DNA of 64,000 nt from Nocardia sp. NRRL S-836 (GTDB taxonomy: Bacteria > Actinomycetota > Actinomycetes > Mycobacteriales > Pseudonocardiaceae), in NCBI RefSeq assembly GCF_001279525.1, contig NZ_LGDY01000103.1, positions 208,558-272,557 of the forward strand. Reading direction: 5' to 3'. The position numbers and the translations under genes are program-made. Numbering within the stretch: the stretch's first letter is position 1; each line of letters starts with the position of its first letter. A model generated the notes under the pieces. The model had not been told where the DNA came from. It worked only from the letters and a program-made list of their open reading frames with translations, and ran no database searches. Positions 54,730-63,066 of the stretch are shown here, piece by piece.

Positions 54730-56199
54730 ATGAGCGACCCCCTGATCCCACGTCCGGATCGAATCGCCCAGCGCCGCCGGTGCACCGGCGAGTCCGCTTG
54801 GACCGTGCAGGACCAGCTGCGGGACGAGCCGGGGCCGCTGATGCCCGTGCCGGCCAGCCGCGAGCAGGTCGAGCTGGAGGCCGCACTGCTGCGCGTCTGG
54901 ACGCACACAGTCGCACTGCTCGGCTACCAGCACTCGGGTTCGGCCGGTGCCGCGCTGATCAAGCAGGTGTGCCCGAGCCGGCGCATGCTCACCTTGGAGA
55001 TCGACCAGCGAGCGCTCTGCCTGTTCGTGGCGGCCGCGCTGCCGTCGATCGCGAACGGGCGGGTCACCGGGATCCCCGGCCTCCGCGTGCGGCCGGACCG
55101 CAAGCACGTCGACCTGGTCCTGATCGGCGGCAAGGAGTCCGCCGAGCCCGTCGTGCGGCTCAAGGGCGTCACGAGAGAACGCTGGCGGGAAGCCGAGCAC
55201 TGGATCCGGCGTGACCGGACGACGGCGTGGCTGGGCAGAGCCGCCGAGCTGCACCAGGCAGAGGCCGCGCCCCTCCAGCACCACCACACCGAGTCCGACG
55301 TCCTGATGAGCGCGGTGCTCCGCCGCGTGCCGATGTGGAGTGACGTAACCTGGCTCGACGTCCAAGTGCACGGCAGGTCGCTGCTGCTGTACTGGCGAGG
55401 CGGCCCGACGTCGGCGAGCGTGTCGGACACGCTCGAAGACCCACTGTGCGGGATCGCCGGCACCACGGTCGTGACCTGTCAGTTGCCCGGCGCACTGCGG
55501 GGGGTCGCAGTCACCTGTTCGGACGCGACGACGTCCGAGATGCTCGCGGCCGAACTGGCGGCGGCCGCACCGGCGCACATCCAGCCCATTCTCGCCGAGG
55601 TGTGGGACCAGCAGGAGATGCGGGACGCGCTGGCCCGGCGGGAGATCAGCTCGGTCTACCGGCTGCTCCGACGGCACGGTGTGTCCCAGCGCCAGATCGC
55701 GGCGCTCACCGGCCAGTCGCAGTCCGAGGTCTCGGAGATCCTCAAGGGACGCCAGGTCATGGCCTATGACGTCCTCACCAGGATCGCAGTCGGCCTGGGT
55801 GTGCCCAGTGGGTCCATGGGCCTCGCGTATGACGAGACGACCGCGGTGAGAGTTGCCGCCGCCGCGGGCACGTCTCGTCCCGATGACGAGGAGTCGGTGC
55901 GGCGGCGGAAGTTCCTCGCGCACGCCGCCGCCGTGACAGTCGGCGCGGCCGTGTTCGGAGCGGACTCCGGGTCGTGGGTCTCACACCCCACACAGACTCC
56001 GGCTGACGTGCGGCAGGTCGAAGCGGCCACCCGCGCTCTGCGTGCTCTCGACCTCCAGTACGGCGGCGGCTCCTGCCGCGAGGCAGTTGCCGCGCAGCTG
56101 TCCTGGGCTCGGCAGGTGCTCGTCGGCAAACCTGTGAACGACGCGGTGAAAGCCCGTCTCAGTGCGGCGATCGCCGATCTGCGCAGCCTCGCCCGGTGA
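54730..56199 (+). CDS. XRE-family regulator with large N-terminal domain and twin-arginine-like segment
   Basis: A 489-residue protein. Residues 1-300 form one or two domains I do not recognise (segments MLTLEIDQRALCLFVAAALP and WLDVQVHGRSLLLYWRGG may be related strands of a repeat). An XRE helix-turn-helix follows (LLRRHGVSQRQIAALTGQSQSEVSEILKGRQVMAYDVLTRIAVGLGV). Next is RRRKFLAHAAAVTVGAAVFG, a twin-arginine-like, weakly hydrophobic stretch seen in many actinobacterial XRE proteins, then a helical tail. ATG 54730 has GGAGG nine bases upstream. Its stop overlaps the next start by four bases. Confidence 0.7.
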   Translation: MSDPLIPRPDRIAQRRRCTGESAWTVQDQLRDEPGPLMPVPASREQVELEAALLRVWTHTVALLGYQHSGSAGAALIKQVCPSRRMLTLEIDQRALCLFVAAALPSIANGRVTGIPGLRVRPDRKHVDLVLIGGKESAEPVVRLKGVTRERWREAEHWIRRDRTTAWLGRAAELHQAEAAPLQHHHTESDVLMSAVLRRVPMWSDVTWLDVQVHGRSLLLYWRGGPTSASVSDTLEDPLCGIAGTTVVTCQLPGALRGVAVTCSDATTSEMLAAELAAAAPAHIQPILAEVWDQQEMRDALARREISSVYRLLRRHGVSQRQIAALTGQSQSEVSEILKGRQVMAYDVLTRIAVGLGVPSGSMGLAYDETTAVRVAAAAGTSRPDDEESVRRRKFLAHAAAVTVGAAVFGADSGSWVSHPTQTPADVRQVEAATRALRALDLQYGGGSCREAVAAQLSWARQVLVGKPVNDAVKARLSAAIADLRSLAR

Positions 56200-56693
56200 C
56201 CCGCGTGGACACCCTGCTGGTGCTGGCTGCGGTCGTCCCCCTGCTGGTGGTCGCATACGTGGCGAGCAGGAAGCGGCGCAAGCGCGGGACGTCCCGCTCG
56301 GCCACCGGCGACACGGTCGGCGAAAGCGTCGCGGTGCAGGCGGAGACCATCAACGGCGGCGTGCACGTCTACGCGACCATGCCGCCTCCACAACCGAGGA
56401 CCGGCAACGCTTTCGCGGACCTGGTCAGCGCGCTGCTCGCGGTGCCGTGCGTGCGGGACGAGGCCGGCCGCAGACTCCTGCTGTCCCGGCTGCGGCCGGA
56501 GATCTCCTCCTCGGTACCGCACCAGCCGCGCGCCCGGCTCCAGGTGGTCGAGCTCGTCCACACCTGCCTGCACTACGACGCGGGCCTCGACGACCTGCTG
56601 CGCGTGCTCCGAGAACTGGAGGGCGACTCCATCCCGGTGCGGCGGGCGGCCACGGCGTTGGCCGTGTTCCAGAAGGAGACCACGACGTCATAG
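56196..56693 (+). CDS. Membrane protein with effector-associated-domain-2-like region
   Basis: A 165-residue protein with an N-terminal membrane helix (TLLVLAAVVPLLVVAYVA), a basic stretch (SRKRRKRG), the segment SVAVQAETINGGVHVYA, and a helical domain of about 85 residues (FADLVSALLAVPCVRDEAGRRLLLSRLRPEI...LQVVELVHTCLHYDAGLDDLLRVLRELEG). The last resembles EAD2, an adaptor domain of NTP-dependent bacterial conflict systems, and INGGVH-like motifs are common beside such domains. The assignment is from memory of the pattern. GTG 56196 overlaps the XRE stop, so the two proteins are made together. Confidence 0.55.
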   Translation: MTRVDTLLVLAAVVPLLVVAYVASRKRRKRGTSRSATGDTVGESVAVQAETINGGVHVYATMPPPQPRTGNAFADLVSALLAVPCVRDEAGRRLLLSRLRPEISSSVPHQPRARLQVVELVHTCLHYDAGLDDLLRVLRELEGDSIPVRRAATALAVFQKETTTS

Positions 56694-56706
56694 CCCGCAG
56701 GTCGCT

Positions 56707-57348
56707 CTACCGCGCTGATCCCTGGAGAACCGACGGGTCCGTGAACGCGGGATCGCGCGGTGCCGCCGGACGGAAGTCGTCGGAGTCCTGCTCCTCCTCC
56801 CCCGCCAACCGCTCGATCAGCTCGAAGAACCGGCTCTCGACCGGCCGCAGCCCCGCCACCACGTCGGTCAGGTCCCGTGTGGCGACGAACCGCGCCCCGT
56901 CCTTGCGCACGGACAGCACCGAGAGCCAGCCGGTGGCGTCGGCGGGCCAGAGGTTGGCGCCGGTCTCGGCCCAGAACAACACCGTGTCCTCCTCAGGCTC
57001 GGACTTGAACTCCCCTGCCGCGGCAAGCATCAGCAGGGCCGTGTGGACGCTCCACCGCACGTATCCCAGGTGGAACAGGTACGCCTCCAGCGCCCCGTCG
57101 CGGTACAGCAGGACGCCGCAGTCACCGCCTGCGGAGGCCTCGACCCTGTCCGCGAAGAACTCCCGCGGTGTCATGCCGCCGACGGACTCCCACCCGGTGT
57201 CCGCCCGACGGCCGGTCCACAGCCACCCGTCGAACATCTCGGCGGGGTTCTCGATCACCCCCACGTCCGCCACCGGCGTGCCCAGCCACGCTTCGAACCC
57301 CTCCCGTGACATCGGAATCCGAGCAGCCACCAGGAAACTGTCCGACAC
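56707..57348 (-). CDS. Hypothetical protein, 213 residues
   Basis: A soluble acidic protein of unknown function with strong coding bias. Notable segments are MSREGFEAWLGTPVADVGVIENPAEMFDGWLWTG, YRDGALEAYLFHLGYVRWSVHTALLMLAAAGEF and VLFWAETGANLWPADATGWLSVLSVRKDGARFV. It has the look of a SMI1/KNR4 or immunity-type fold, but I would not assign it. GTG 57348 is preceded by GGGGGAGG. It converges on the EAD2-like gene with a 13-base gap. Confidence 0.6.
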   Translation of the reverse strand: MSDSFLVAARIPMSREGFEAWLGTPVADVGVIENPAEMFDGWLWTGRRADTGWESVGGMTPREFFADRVEASAGGDCGVLLYRDGALEAYLFHLGYVRWSVHTALLMLAAAGEFKSEPEEDTVLFWAETGANLWPADATGWLSVLSVRKDGARFVATRDLTDVVAGLRPVESRFFELIERLAGEEEQDSDDFRPAAPRDPAFTDPSVLQGSAR

Positions 57349-57388
57349 GATCCTCCCCCTTCTCGACGCTCCACCACACCGAACCGGA

Positions 57389-58078
57389 CTACAGCCGCCA
57401 CCACCAAGCTTCGAGATCATCGCCGGACTCCGCCGGACAGGCGTAGGGCGACTCCCGTGCGATGGACAGCGCATCGGTTCGGCGCACGACAGCACGCAGC
57501 TCCCGCACCGCCGGCATCGATGCCAGCTCGTCGACGTCGAGGATCATGCCGCCGACGAGCGCCTCGCAGCCGAACGCGTACCACAGCCCGACCAGCTCGC
57601 GGTCCTGCTTCTCCTCGGCGGCCACGGCGATCTCCCCGACCACCTCCACGAGCGGGGTGCGGCGCAACGGCACGGTGTCGGGGCCGCGGAGCTCACCGGC
57701 CGCCACCATGCGGCGCCACAGGTCGGTGCCGGCGTCGCAGTACAGCCACGGCGGGTCGACGTACCCGTCCTCCAGCCAGGACCCGTACCCGGCGAAGTCC
57801 GGCGCGTCCTCGTCGAACTCACGTAAGGGAGTCAGCGCGGCGAAGTACGCCGGGTGCGACGCGTGGTCGGGATGGCGTTCCACGGGAAAGCGGTACGTGT
57901 GGCCACGGCGCAGCAGGGCGTCCAGCACCCGGAACCGCGTGAACGAGCAGTCGAAGCCGCTCTCGAACGCGTACAGCGCCGCGAACCAGTCGCGGACGCG
58001 CGGGTCACCCGGCTCGGTGTGTCCATCCAGGACCACGACCGAGTCCGCCACCAGGTCCTCGATGAGATGCTCGGACAT
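57389..58078 (-). CDS. Hypothetical protein, 229 residues
   Basis: A soluble acidic protein of unknown function. It is rich in Trp and Asp (WFAALYAFESGFDCSFTRFRVLDALLRRGHTYRFPVERHPDHASHPAYFAALTPL; PPWLYCDAGTDLWRRMVAAGELRG) and ends DDLEAWWWRL. It shares DLW/NLWP-like phrases with the preceding-numbered neighbour at 56707 but no clear homology. ATG 58078 has AAGGGGAA seven bases upstream. The two genes are 40 bases apart on the same strand and probably cotranscribed. Confidence 0.6.
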   Translation of the reverse strand: MSEHLIEDLVADSVVVLDGHTEPGDPRVRDWFAALYAFESGFDCSFTRFRVLDALLRRGHTYRFPVERHPDHASHPAYFAALTPLREFDEDAPDFAGYGSWLEDGYVDPPWLYCDAGTDLWRRMVAAGELRGPDTVPLRRTPLVEVVGEIAVAAEEKQDRELVGLWYAFGCEALVGGMILDVDELASMPAVRELRAVVRRTDALSIARESPYACPAESGDDLEAWWWRL

Positions 58079-58160
58079 CCGGGTTCCCCTTGCTCGCGCA
58101 ACGCCTCGTCCACCTCACCGTAGAGGGCACCACCGACAGAAAACGGCACCGGGAGCTACC

Positions 58161-59225
58161 GTGGCCGCCATGACGATCGACTCGCTGCACGACGCCGGCC
58201 TGCGTGCCTTCGCCAGTGACAACTACGCCGGGGTGCACCCGGAGGTGCTCGCCGCGATCGGCGCGGCCAACGGCGGGCACCAGGTGTCCTACGGCGACGA
58301 CGTCTACACCGAGCGGCTGCGGGAGGTCGTGCGCGAGCGGTTCGGTGAGCGCGCGGAGGTGTTCCCGGTCTTCAACGGCACCGGTGCGAACGTCATGGCG
58401 CTCACCAGCGTGCTGCCGCGCTGGGGTGCCGTGGTCGCGGCCGCCACCGCGCACATCAACGTCGACGAGGGCGGTGCGCCGGAGCGGATGGCGGGGCTCA
58501 AGGTGCTGACCGTGCCCACCCCGGACGGCAAGCTGACGCCGGAGCTGGTCGCGACGCAGGCGTTCGGGTGGGGCAACGAGCACCGCGCGCAGCCGTTGGC
58601 CGTGAGCGTCTCGCAGACCACCGAGATGGGCACGCTCTACACGCCCGGCGAGCTGCGCGCGCTCTGCGACTTCGCCCACGAGCGCGGCATGGCGGTGCAC
58701 GTCGACGGCGCCCGGCTGTGGAACGCGGCGGCGGCGCTCGGGGTGCCGTTCCGCGAGTTCACCACCGACGCGGGCGTGGACGTCGTCAGCCTCGGTGGCA
58801 CGAAGGCCGGTCTGCTGGGCGTGGAGGCCGTGGTGGTGCTCGACCCCGATCGTGCGACCGGTCTGCGCTACCTGCGCAAGCTCATGATGCAGCTGCCGAG
58901 CAAGATGCGGTTCGCGTCCGTGCAGCTGCTCGCCCTGTTCGACGACGACCTGGGCGTGCGGTCCGCCGCGCACGCGAACGCGATGGCGGCCCGGTTGCGC
59001 GCCGCGCTGGAGTCCGTGCCCGGTCTGGGGTTCACGCAGGAGACCGCGGCGAACGCGCTGTTCGTGACGTTGCCGATCGAGGTGGCGGACCGGATCCGCG
59101 AGCGGGTGCGGTTCTACGACTGGGACCGGGCGCGGGGCGAGGTGCGCTGGATGACCGCGTGGGACACCACCGAGTCCGATGTGGACCGGTTCGTCGCCGT
59201 GATCCGCGAGGAGCTCGGCGTGTGA
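58161..59225 (+). CDS. Low-specificity threonine aldolase
   Basis: A 354-residue PLP-dependent fold-type I enzyme that splits threonine and other beta-hydroxy amino acids to glycine and an aldehyde. It shows SDNYAGVHPEVLAAI, GGHQVSYGDDVYTERL, FPVFNGTGANVMAL, the HVDGARLWNAAAALG segment with the PLP-binding Asp, and the Schiff-base lysine in VVSLGGTKAGLLG. GTG 58161 is chosen because GGGAG is five bases upstream; ATG 58170 would be 14 bases away. It stands alone, divergent from the unknown gene ending at 57389. Confidence 0.92.
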   Translation: MAAMTIDSLHDAGLRAFASDNYAGVHPEVLAAIGAANGGHQVSYGDDVYTERLREVVRERFGERAEVFPVFNGTGANVMALTSVLPRWGAVVAAATAHINVDEGGAPERMAGLKVLTVPTPDGKLTPELVATQAFGWGNEHRAQPLAVSVSQTTEMGTLYTPGELRALCDFAHERGMAVHVDGARLWNAAAALGVPFREFTTDAGVDVVSLGGTKAGLLGVEAVVVLDPDRATGLRYLRKLMMQLPSKMRFASVQLLALFDDDLGVRSAAHANAMAARLRAALESVPGLGFTQETAANALFVTLPIEVADRIRERVRFYDWDRARGEVRWMTAWDTTESDVDRFVAVIREELGV

Positions 59226-59325
59226 GCACCGGGACGGGGGCCGGTCCCAACCACAACGTCAGGGAAGTCCCAAGTTTGCCTGGGTGAGCTGGACCACAAC
59301 CGGCGGCGGGCTGACGATCCCAGCC

Positions 59326-60600
59326 ATGAACGTCCTGCTGGCATTCGCTCTCGCCGCCGCGAGCGTCACGACGCCCGTGCACCTGCCTCCGACGGCGCCG
59401 TGCCCGGCGAACGTCCCCGCCGACACCTCCTGCTACGAGGGCCGGGACGCGAACGGCGCGTACTACACGATCGCCGTGCCGAAGCACTGGAACAAGACGC
59501 TGGTCGTGCACTCGCACGGCGGACCCGACCTCGGCGACCCCACGCCCGAGCGCACGCGTGACGACCTGAACCGCTGGGCCGTCATGGTGAAGGAGGGCTA
59601 CGCCTGGGCGGGCACGTCCTACCGGCGTGGCGGATACGGCACGCGCATGGCCGCCGAGGACACCGACAACCTGCGCAAGCTGGCGGGCTCCATGCTGAAA
59701 CCGCGCAAGGTGTACCTGCACGGGCAGTCGTGGGGCGGCAACGTCGCGGCCAAGACCATCGAGCTGTACCGGGATTACGACGCGGCGCTGCTCACGAGCG
59801 GCGTGCTCGCGGGCGGCTCGCGCGGCTACGACTACCGGGTCGACCTGCGCGTGGTCTACCAGTACTACTGCGGCAACCACCCGCGCCCGTCGGAAGCGCA
59901 GTACCCGCTGTGGATGGGGCTGCGCAAGGACTCCACGATGACCACGGCCGGGTTGCGCGGCCGGGTCGAGGAGTGCCTGGGCACCACGGGCAACCGCACC
60001 GCGGAACAGCAGCAGAAGCTGAACGACATTCTCGCCGTCACGAAGATCCCCGAGTCCACCTTGGCCTCGCACCTGAACTTCGCGACGTTCACGTTCCGCG
60101 ACATCGTCCACAACCGGCTCGGCGGGCGGAACCCGTGGAGCAACGCGGGTGTGCGGTACCAGGGCTCGCACGACGACGCGGCGCTCAACGCCGGTGTCGA
60201 GCGGTTCTCCCCCGATCCGCGGGCACGCGCGGAGCTGGTCCACGACAGCGACCTCACCGGCAAGATCGACATCCCGGTGCTGTCGGTGCACGCGATCGGC
60301 GACCCGACGGCGTTCGTCGAGCACGAGTCGGCCTACCGGCAGCAGGTGCTCAAGGCCGGGCGGTGGTGGAACCTCGTGCAGACGTTCACCACGGAGTCCG
60401 AGCACAGCGCGCTGAGCGACTCCGGGTACGCCTCGGCGATCCAGTCGCTGGAGCGGTGGGAGAAGACCGGGCTGCGGCCGAGCCCGTCCAGCGTCGCCGC
60501 CAGGTGCCCGCGCAACGACGCGACGTACGGCACGGGCTGCTTCTTCGACCCGTCCTACCGGCCGAAGCCGTACGAGTCGCGGGTCGCACCGCGGGCTTGA
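59326..60600 (+). CDS. Secreted alpha/beta hydrolase
   Basis: A 424-residue exported alpha/beta hydrolase. The signal peptide is MNVLLAFALAAASVTTPVHL. The nucleophile elbow is LHGQSWGGNVAAK around residue 140, an oxyanion stretch is VVHSHGGPDLGDP, the acid is likely in VLSVHAIGDPTAFVEHES and the histidine in TESEHSALSDSGY. Cysteines CPANVPADTSC and CPRNDATYGTGC suggest two disulfides. Esterase or peptidase activity is possible; the substrate is not known. The shared stop/-35 overlap with the next promoter is unusual. Confidence 0.85.
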   Translation: MNVLLAFALAAASVTTPVHLPPTAPCPANVPADTSCYEGRDANGAYYTIAVPKHWNKTLVVHSHGGPDLGDPTPERTRDDLNRWAVMVKEGYAWAGTSYRRGGYGTRMAAEDTDNLRKLAGSMLKPRKVYLHGQSWGGNVAAKTIELYRDYDAALLTSGVLAGGSRGYDYRVDLRVVYQYYCGNHPRPSEAQYPLWMGLRKDSTMTTAGLRGRVEECLGTTGNRTAEQQQKLNDILAVTKIPESTLASHLNFATFTFRDIVHNRLGGRNPWSNAGVRYQGSHDDAALNAGVERFSPDPRARAELVHDSDLTGKIDIPVLSVHAIGDPTAFVEHESAYRQQVLKAGRWWNLVQTFTTESEHSALSDSGYASAIQSLERWEKTGLRPSPSSVAARCPRNDATYGTGCFFDPSYRPKPYESRVAPRA

Positions 60601-60627
60601 CCTCCACCTCGCTGGAGGTAAGACGAT
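60597..60627 (+). promoter_or_regulatory. MerR-type promoter/operator without an adjacent MerR gene
   Basis: TTGACC (60597-60602, overlapping the hydrolase stop), a 19-base spacer containing the perfect inverted repeat ACCTCCA (60600-60606)/TGGAGGT (60613-60619), then GACGAT (60622-60627) six bases before ATG 60634. The long spacer with a central dyad is the MerR-activated promoter design. Confidence 0.6.
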
Positions 60628-60633
60628 CTCCGC

Positions 60634-61020
60634 ATGAGTGACACGACAGAGATCGAGCAGCTCGTCGCAACCGTGCAGCACGCACAGCAGAACGAGCTCG
60701 CGGAGGAGTTCATCGGGCTCTTCCGCGCGGACGCGATCTGGACGACCGCGCACGGCAAGCGGCTGACCGGCCGCGACGAGATCGCCTCCTTCACCCGCCA
60801 GGTGCTGCCCGGCGCGGCGAAGGAGGCGACCGCCACGTACGAGGTGGCGCACGTGCTGTTCATCCGGCCGGACGTGGCGGCGGTCAAGATCCGCCAGCGC
60901 CCGGTCCGGCCGGACGGCACGCCGATCACCGGCCAGAACGAGGGTTCGCCGCTCTACTTGTTGTCCAAAGAGGACGGCGAGTGGCGGATCGCGGCCGGGC
61001 AGAACACCATCGTGCTCTAA
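60634..61020 (+). CDS. SgcJ/EcaC-type SnoaL-like protein
   Basis: A 128-residue NTF2-fold protein (IEQLVATVQHAQQNELAEEFIGLFRADAIWTTAHGKRLTGRDEIASFTRQVLPGA; LYLLSKEDGEWRIAAGQNTIV) matching the SgcJ/EcaC family, small proteins often annotated as oxidoreductases but mostly uncharacterised. The promoter has a MerR-type dyad. The last four bases overlap the convergent chitinase-like gene. Confidence 0.88.
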   Translation: MSDTTEIEQLVATVQHAQQNELAEEFIGLFRADAIWTTAHGKRLTGRDEIASFTRQVLPGAAKEATATYEVAHVLFIRPDVAAVKIRQRPVRPDGTPITGQNEGSPLYLLSKEDGEWRIAAGQNTIVL

Positions 61021-62054
61021 CGGCCCTGCAGTCGCTTCACGTTGTCACCGAAGGTCCAGCCCTTGGAGCCGTCCCAGTTGACCGACCACGTCATCAGGCC
61101 CTTGAGCTGACCACCGAGGCCGTTCCACGCCTGCCCGACCAGCGACGGCGACATGTACCCGCCACCGGCGCCGGGCTGGGCGGGCAGGCCCGGCACCTGC
61201 TTGTCGTAGGGCACCCGGATCGTGGTGCCCTGCACGACGAGACCCTTGTTGAGGCACTGGGTCTGCGCCACGAAGCCCTGCACGGTGCCGGCGGAGTAGC
61301 TGTCACCGGCGCAGCCGTACATGGAACCGTTGTAGTACTGCATGTTCAGCCACCACAGGCGGCCGTTGTCGGCGTACTTCTTGATGATCGGCAGGTACGC
61401 GCCCCAGATCGAGCCGTAGACGACGCTGCCACCGGTGACGTAGGCGGTCTCCGGCGCCATCGTCAGGCCGAACCCGGCCGGCATCGCCGCGAGGACGCCG
61501 TCGATGATCCGGATCAGGTTCGCCTGGGACGGCGAGAGCTGGGTGATGCTGCCGCCGCCGACCAGGCCGGTCTCGATGTCGATGTCGATGCCGTCGAAGT
61601 TGTACTTCTTCAGGATCGGCACGACGGTCGCGACGAAGCGGTCGGCGACGGCCGTGGAGCTGAGGTCGATCCCGGCCGCGGCACCACCGATGGAGAGCAG
61701 GATCGTGGCGCCCGCGGCCTTCGCGGCGCACATCTCGGCCGGGGTCGCGACCTTCACGCCCGCGTCCATGCCGTCCTCCCACAGCACCGTGCCGTCGGAG
61801 CGGATCACCGGGAACGCCGCGTTGAGCACGTTGTGGCCGTGCTGGGCGATGCGGCTGTCGGTGATGGGGGTCCAGCCGAACGGCGGGTGCACGCCGTTCG
61901 AAGCGCCGTCCCAGTTCTCCCAGTAGCCCTGCAGCACTTTTCCGGCTGGGCGGGGCTTGAGGGCGCACGTGTCGGCCGCCTGGGCGGCGGTCGACGGGAG
62001 CAGGACGGCGGTCATGAGCAGAAGCAGGGCTGTCAACACCGAACGTGCGGACAT
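61017..62054 (-). CDS. Secreted GH18 chitinase-like protein
   Basis: A 345-residue secreted glycoside hydrolase family 18 protein. The signal peptide ends AAQA-ADTC. The barrel shows KVLQGYWENWDG, ATILLSIGG, the catalytic DxxDxDxE as FDGIDIDIETG, LTMAPETAYVTG, WLNMQYYNGSMYGC and the closing tryptophan in GLMTWSVNWD. It lacks carbohydrate-binding modules. ATG 62054 follows AAAGGTGAG. Chitin or N-acetylglucosamine polymers are the likely substrate. Confidence 0.92.
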   Translation of the reverse strand: MSARSVLTALLLLMTAVLLPSTAAQAADTCALKPRPAGKVLQGYWENWDGASNGVHPPFGWTPITDSRIAQHGHNVLNAAFPVIRSDGTVLWEDGMDAGVKVATPAEMCAAKAAGATILLSIGGAAAGIDLSSTAVADRFVATVVPILKKYNFDGIDIDIETGLVGGGSITQLSPSQANLIRIIDGVLAAMPAGFGLTMAPETAYVTGGSVVYGSIWGAYLPIIKKYADNGRLWWLNMQYYNGSMYGCAGDSYSAGTVQGFVAQTQCLNKGLVVQGTTIRVPYDKQVPGLPAQPGAGGGYMSPSLVGQAWNGLGGQLKGLMTWSVNWDGSKGWTFGDNVKRLQGR

Positions 62055-62117
62055 TCGCTCACCTTTCGCGATCAGGCGGCGACCCGCTGTCATTCAAGCA
62101 CGAAATGGTCCAGACCT

Positions 62118-62984
62118 CTAGTCGTGCTCGGCGCACAGGCACGCGACGCCGGGCGCGATCCACTCGCGGCCCTCCCACTCGGGGTGCCGCGCGACCAGCA
62201 CCTCCCGCACCTCCTGCGCCACCAGCTCCGAACCGCGGCGGCGCCACGTCTCGTCGCGCAGCTCGGCCAGGTAGGACCGCACGTCCGCGAGCACCTCCGG
62301 GCCACCGATCCCGCCGTGCCCCGGCACCACGACCGACGGCCGCGTGCCGATCAGCCGGTCGAGCACGCCGATCCAGGCGAGGCCGGAGACGTCGGTGTCG
62401 TGCGGCGGGAACCACGGGAAGATCGCGAACTGCCCGGTCTCCGCGAGGTCGCCGGTGAACAGCACCCCGGCGTCGGGCACCTCCACCACCTGGTCGCCCA
62501 GCGTGTGACCGCGGCCGGTGGCCCGCAGGCGCACCACGCGCCCGCCCAGGTCCAGGTCGTACGAGTCGTGGACGACGTCCGGCACCGGCACCTCGACGCC
62601 TTCGAGGCGGCGGGCGACCACGTCGGCCAGCCCGCGGAACATCTCCAGGTAACCGGCGCCCTTGCGTTCGAGGTCGAGTGCCTGCGCGCGGTTCACCAGG
62701 TAGGTGGCCTCGCCGGCGAACACCTGCGCGCCGAACGCGTGCTCGGGGTGGAAGTGCGTGGTGGTCAGGTAGATCCGGCGGCCGCGCGCGACCTCTGACG
62801 CGAACGCGAGCACCTTCGTGGCGTTCTCGACGCCGAGGCCGGTGTCGACGACGAGCACGGCCTCCGTGCCGCCGATGACACCGATGTTCGGCACGAGCCC
62901 CACGCGCTCGTTGGGGACCACCAGCAGGTCGCGGGCGATCTCGACCGCGCCTTCCACCCGTACGACCGGGTCGTTGAGTTCCAT
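62118..62984 (-). CDS. MBL-fold metallo-hydrolase
   Basis: A 288-residue metallo-beta-lactamase-fold hydrolase. Metal-binding segments are TTHFHPEHAFG, GRGHTLGDQ, FTGDLAE and VVVPGHGG. The first motif is HxHxEH rather than the usual HxHxDH, a change that could affect metal or activity. The end carries CLCAEHD, a cysteine pair close to the C-terminus. ATG 62984 starts the family sequence. It is divergent from the LysR gene at 63067 across two palindromes. Confidence 0.88.
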   Translation of the reverse strand: MELNDPVVRVEGAVEIARDLLVVPNERVGLVPNIGVIGGTEAVLVVDTGLGVENATKVLAFASEVARGRRIYLTTTHFHPEHAFGAQVFAGEATYLVNRAQALDLERKGAGYLEMFRGLADVVARRLEGVEVPVPDVVHDSYDLDLGGRVVRLRATGRGHTLGDQVVEVPDAGVLFTGDLAETGQFAIFPWFPPHDTDVSGLAWIGVLDRLIGTRPSVVVPGHGGIGGPEVLADVRSYLAELRDETWRRRGSELVAQEVREVLVARHPEWEGREWIAPGVACLCAEHD

Positions 62985-63005
62985 GATCACCAGCACACCC
63001 GTCCG

Positions 63006-63058
63006 TGGACACGGTGTCCAAGACCGGCTCGGCACACCCGATACCGGGCCGGTATCGT
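63006..63058. promoter_or_regulatory. Two perfect palindromes between MBL hydrolase and LysR genes
   Basis: TGGACAC-G-GTGTCCA (63006-63020) and CGATACCGG-G-CCGGTATCG (63039-63057), centred 35 bases apart. The second overlaps TATCGT (63053-63058), a possible -10 eight bases before GTG 63067, so the LysR gene is probably autoregulated. Confidence 0.7.
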
Positions 63059-63066
63059 CGCTGCTC

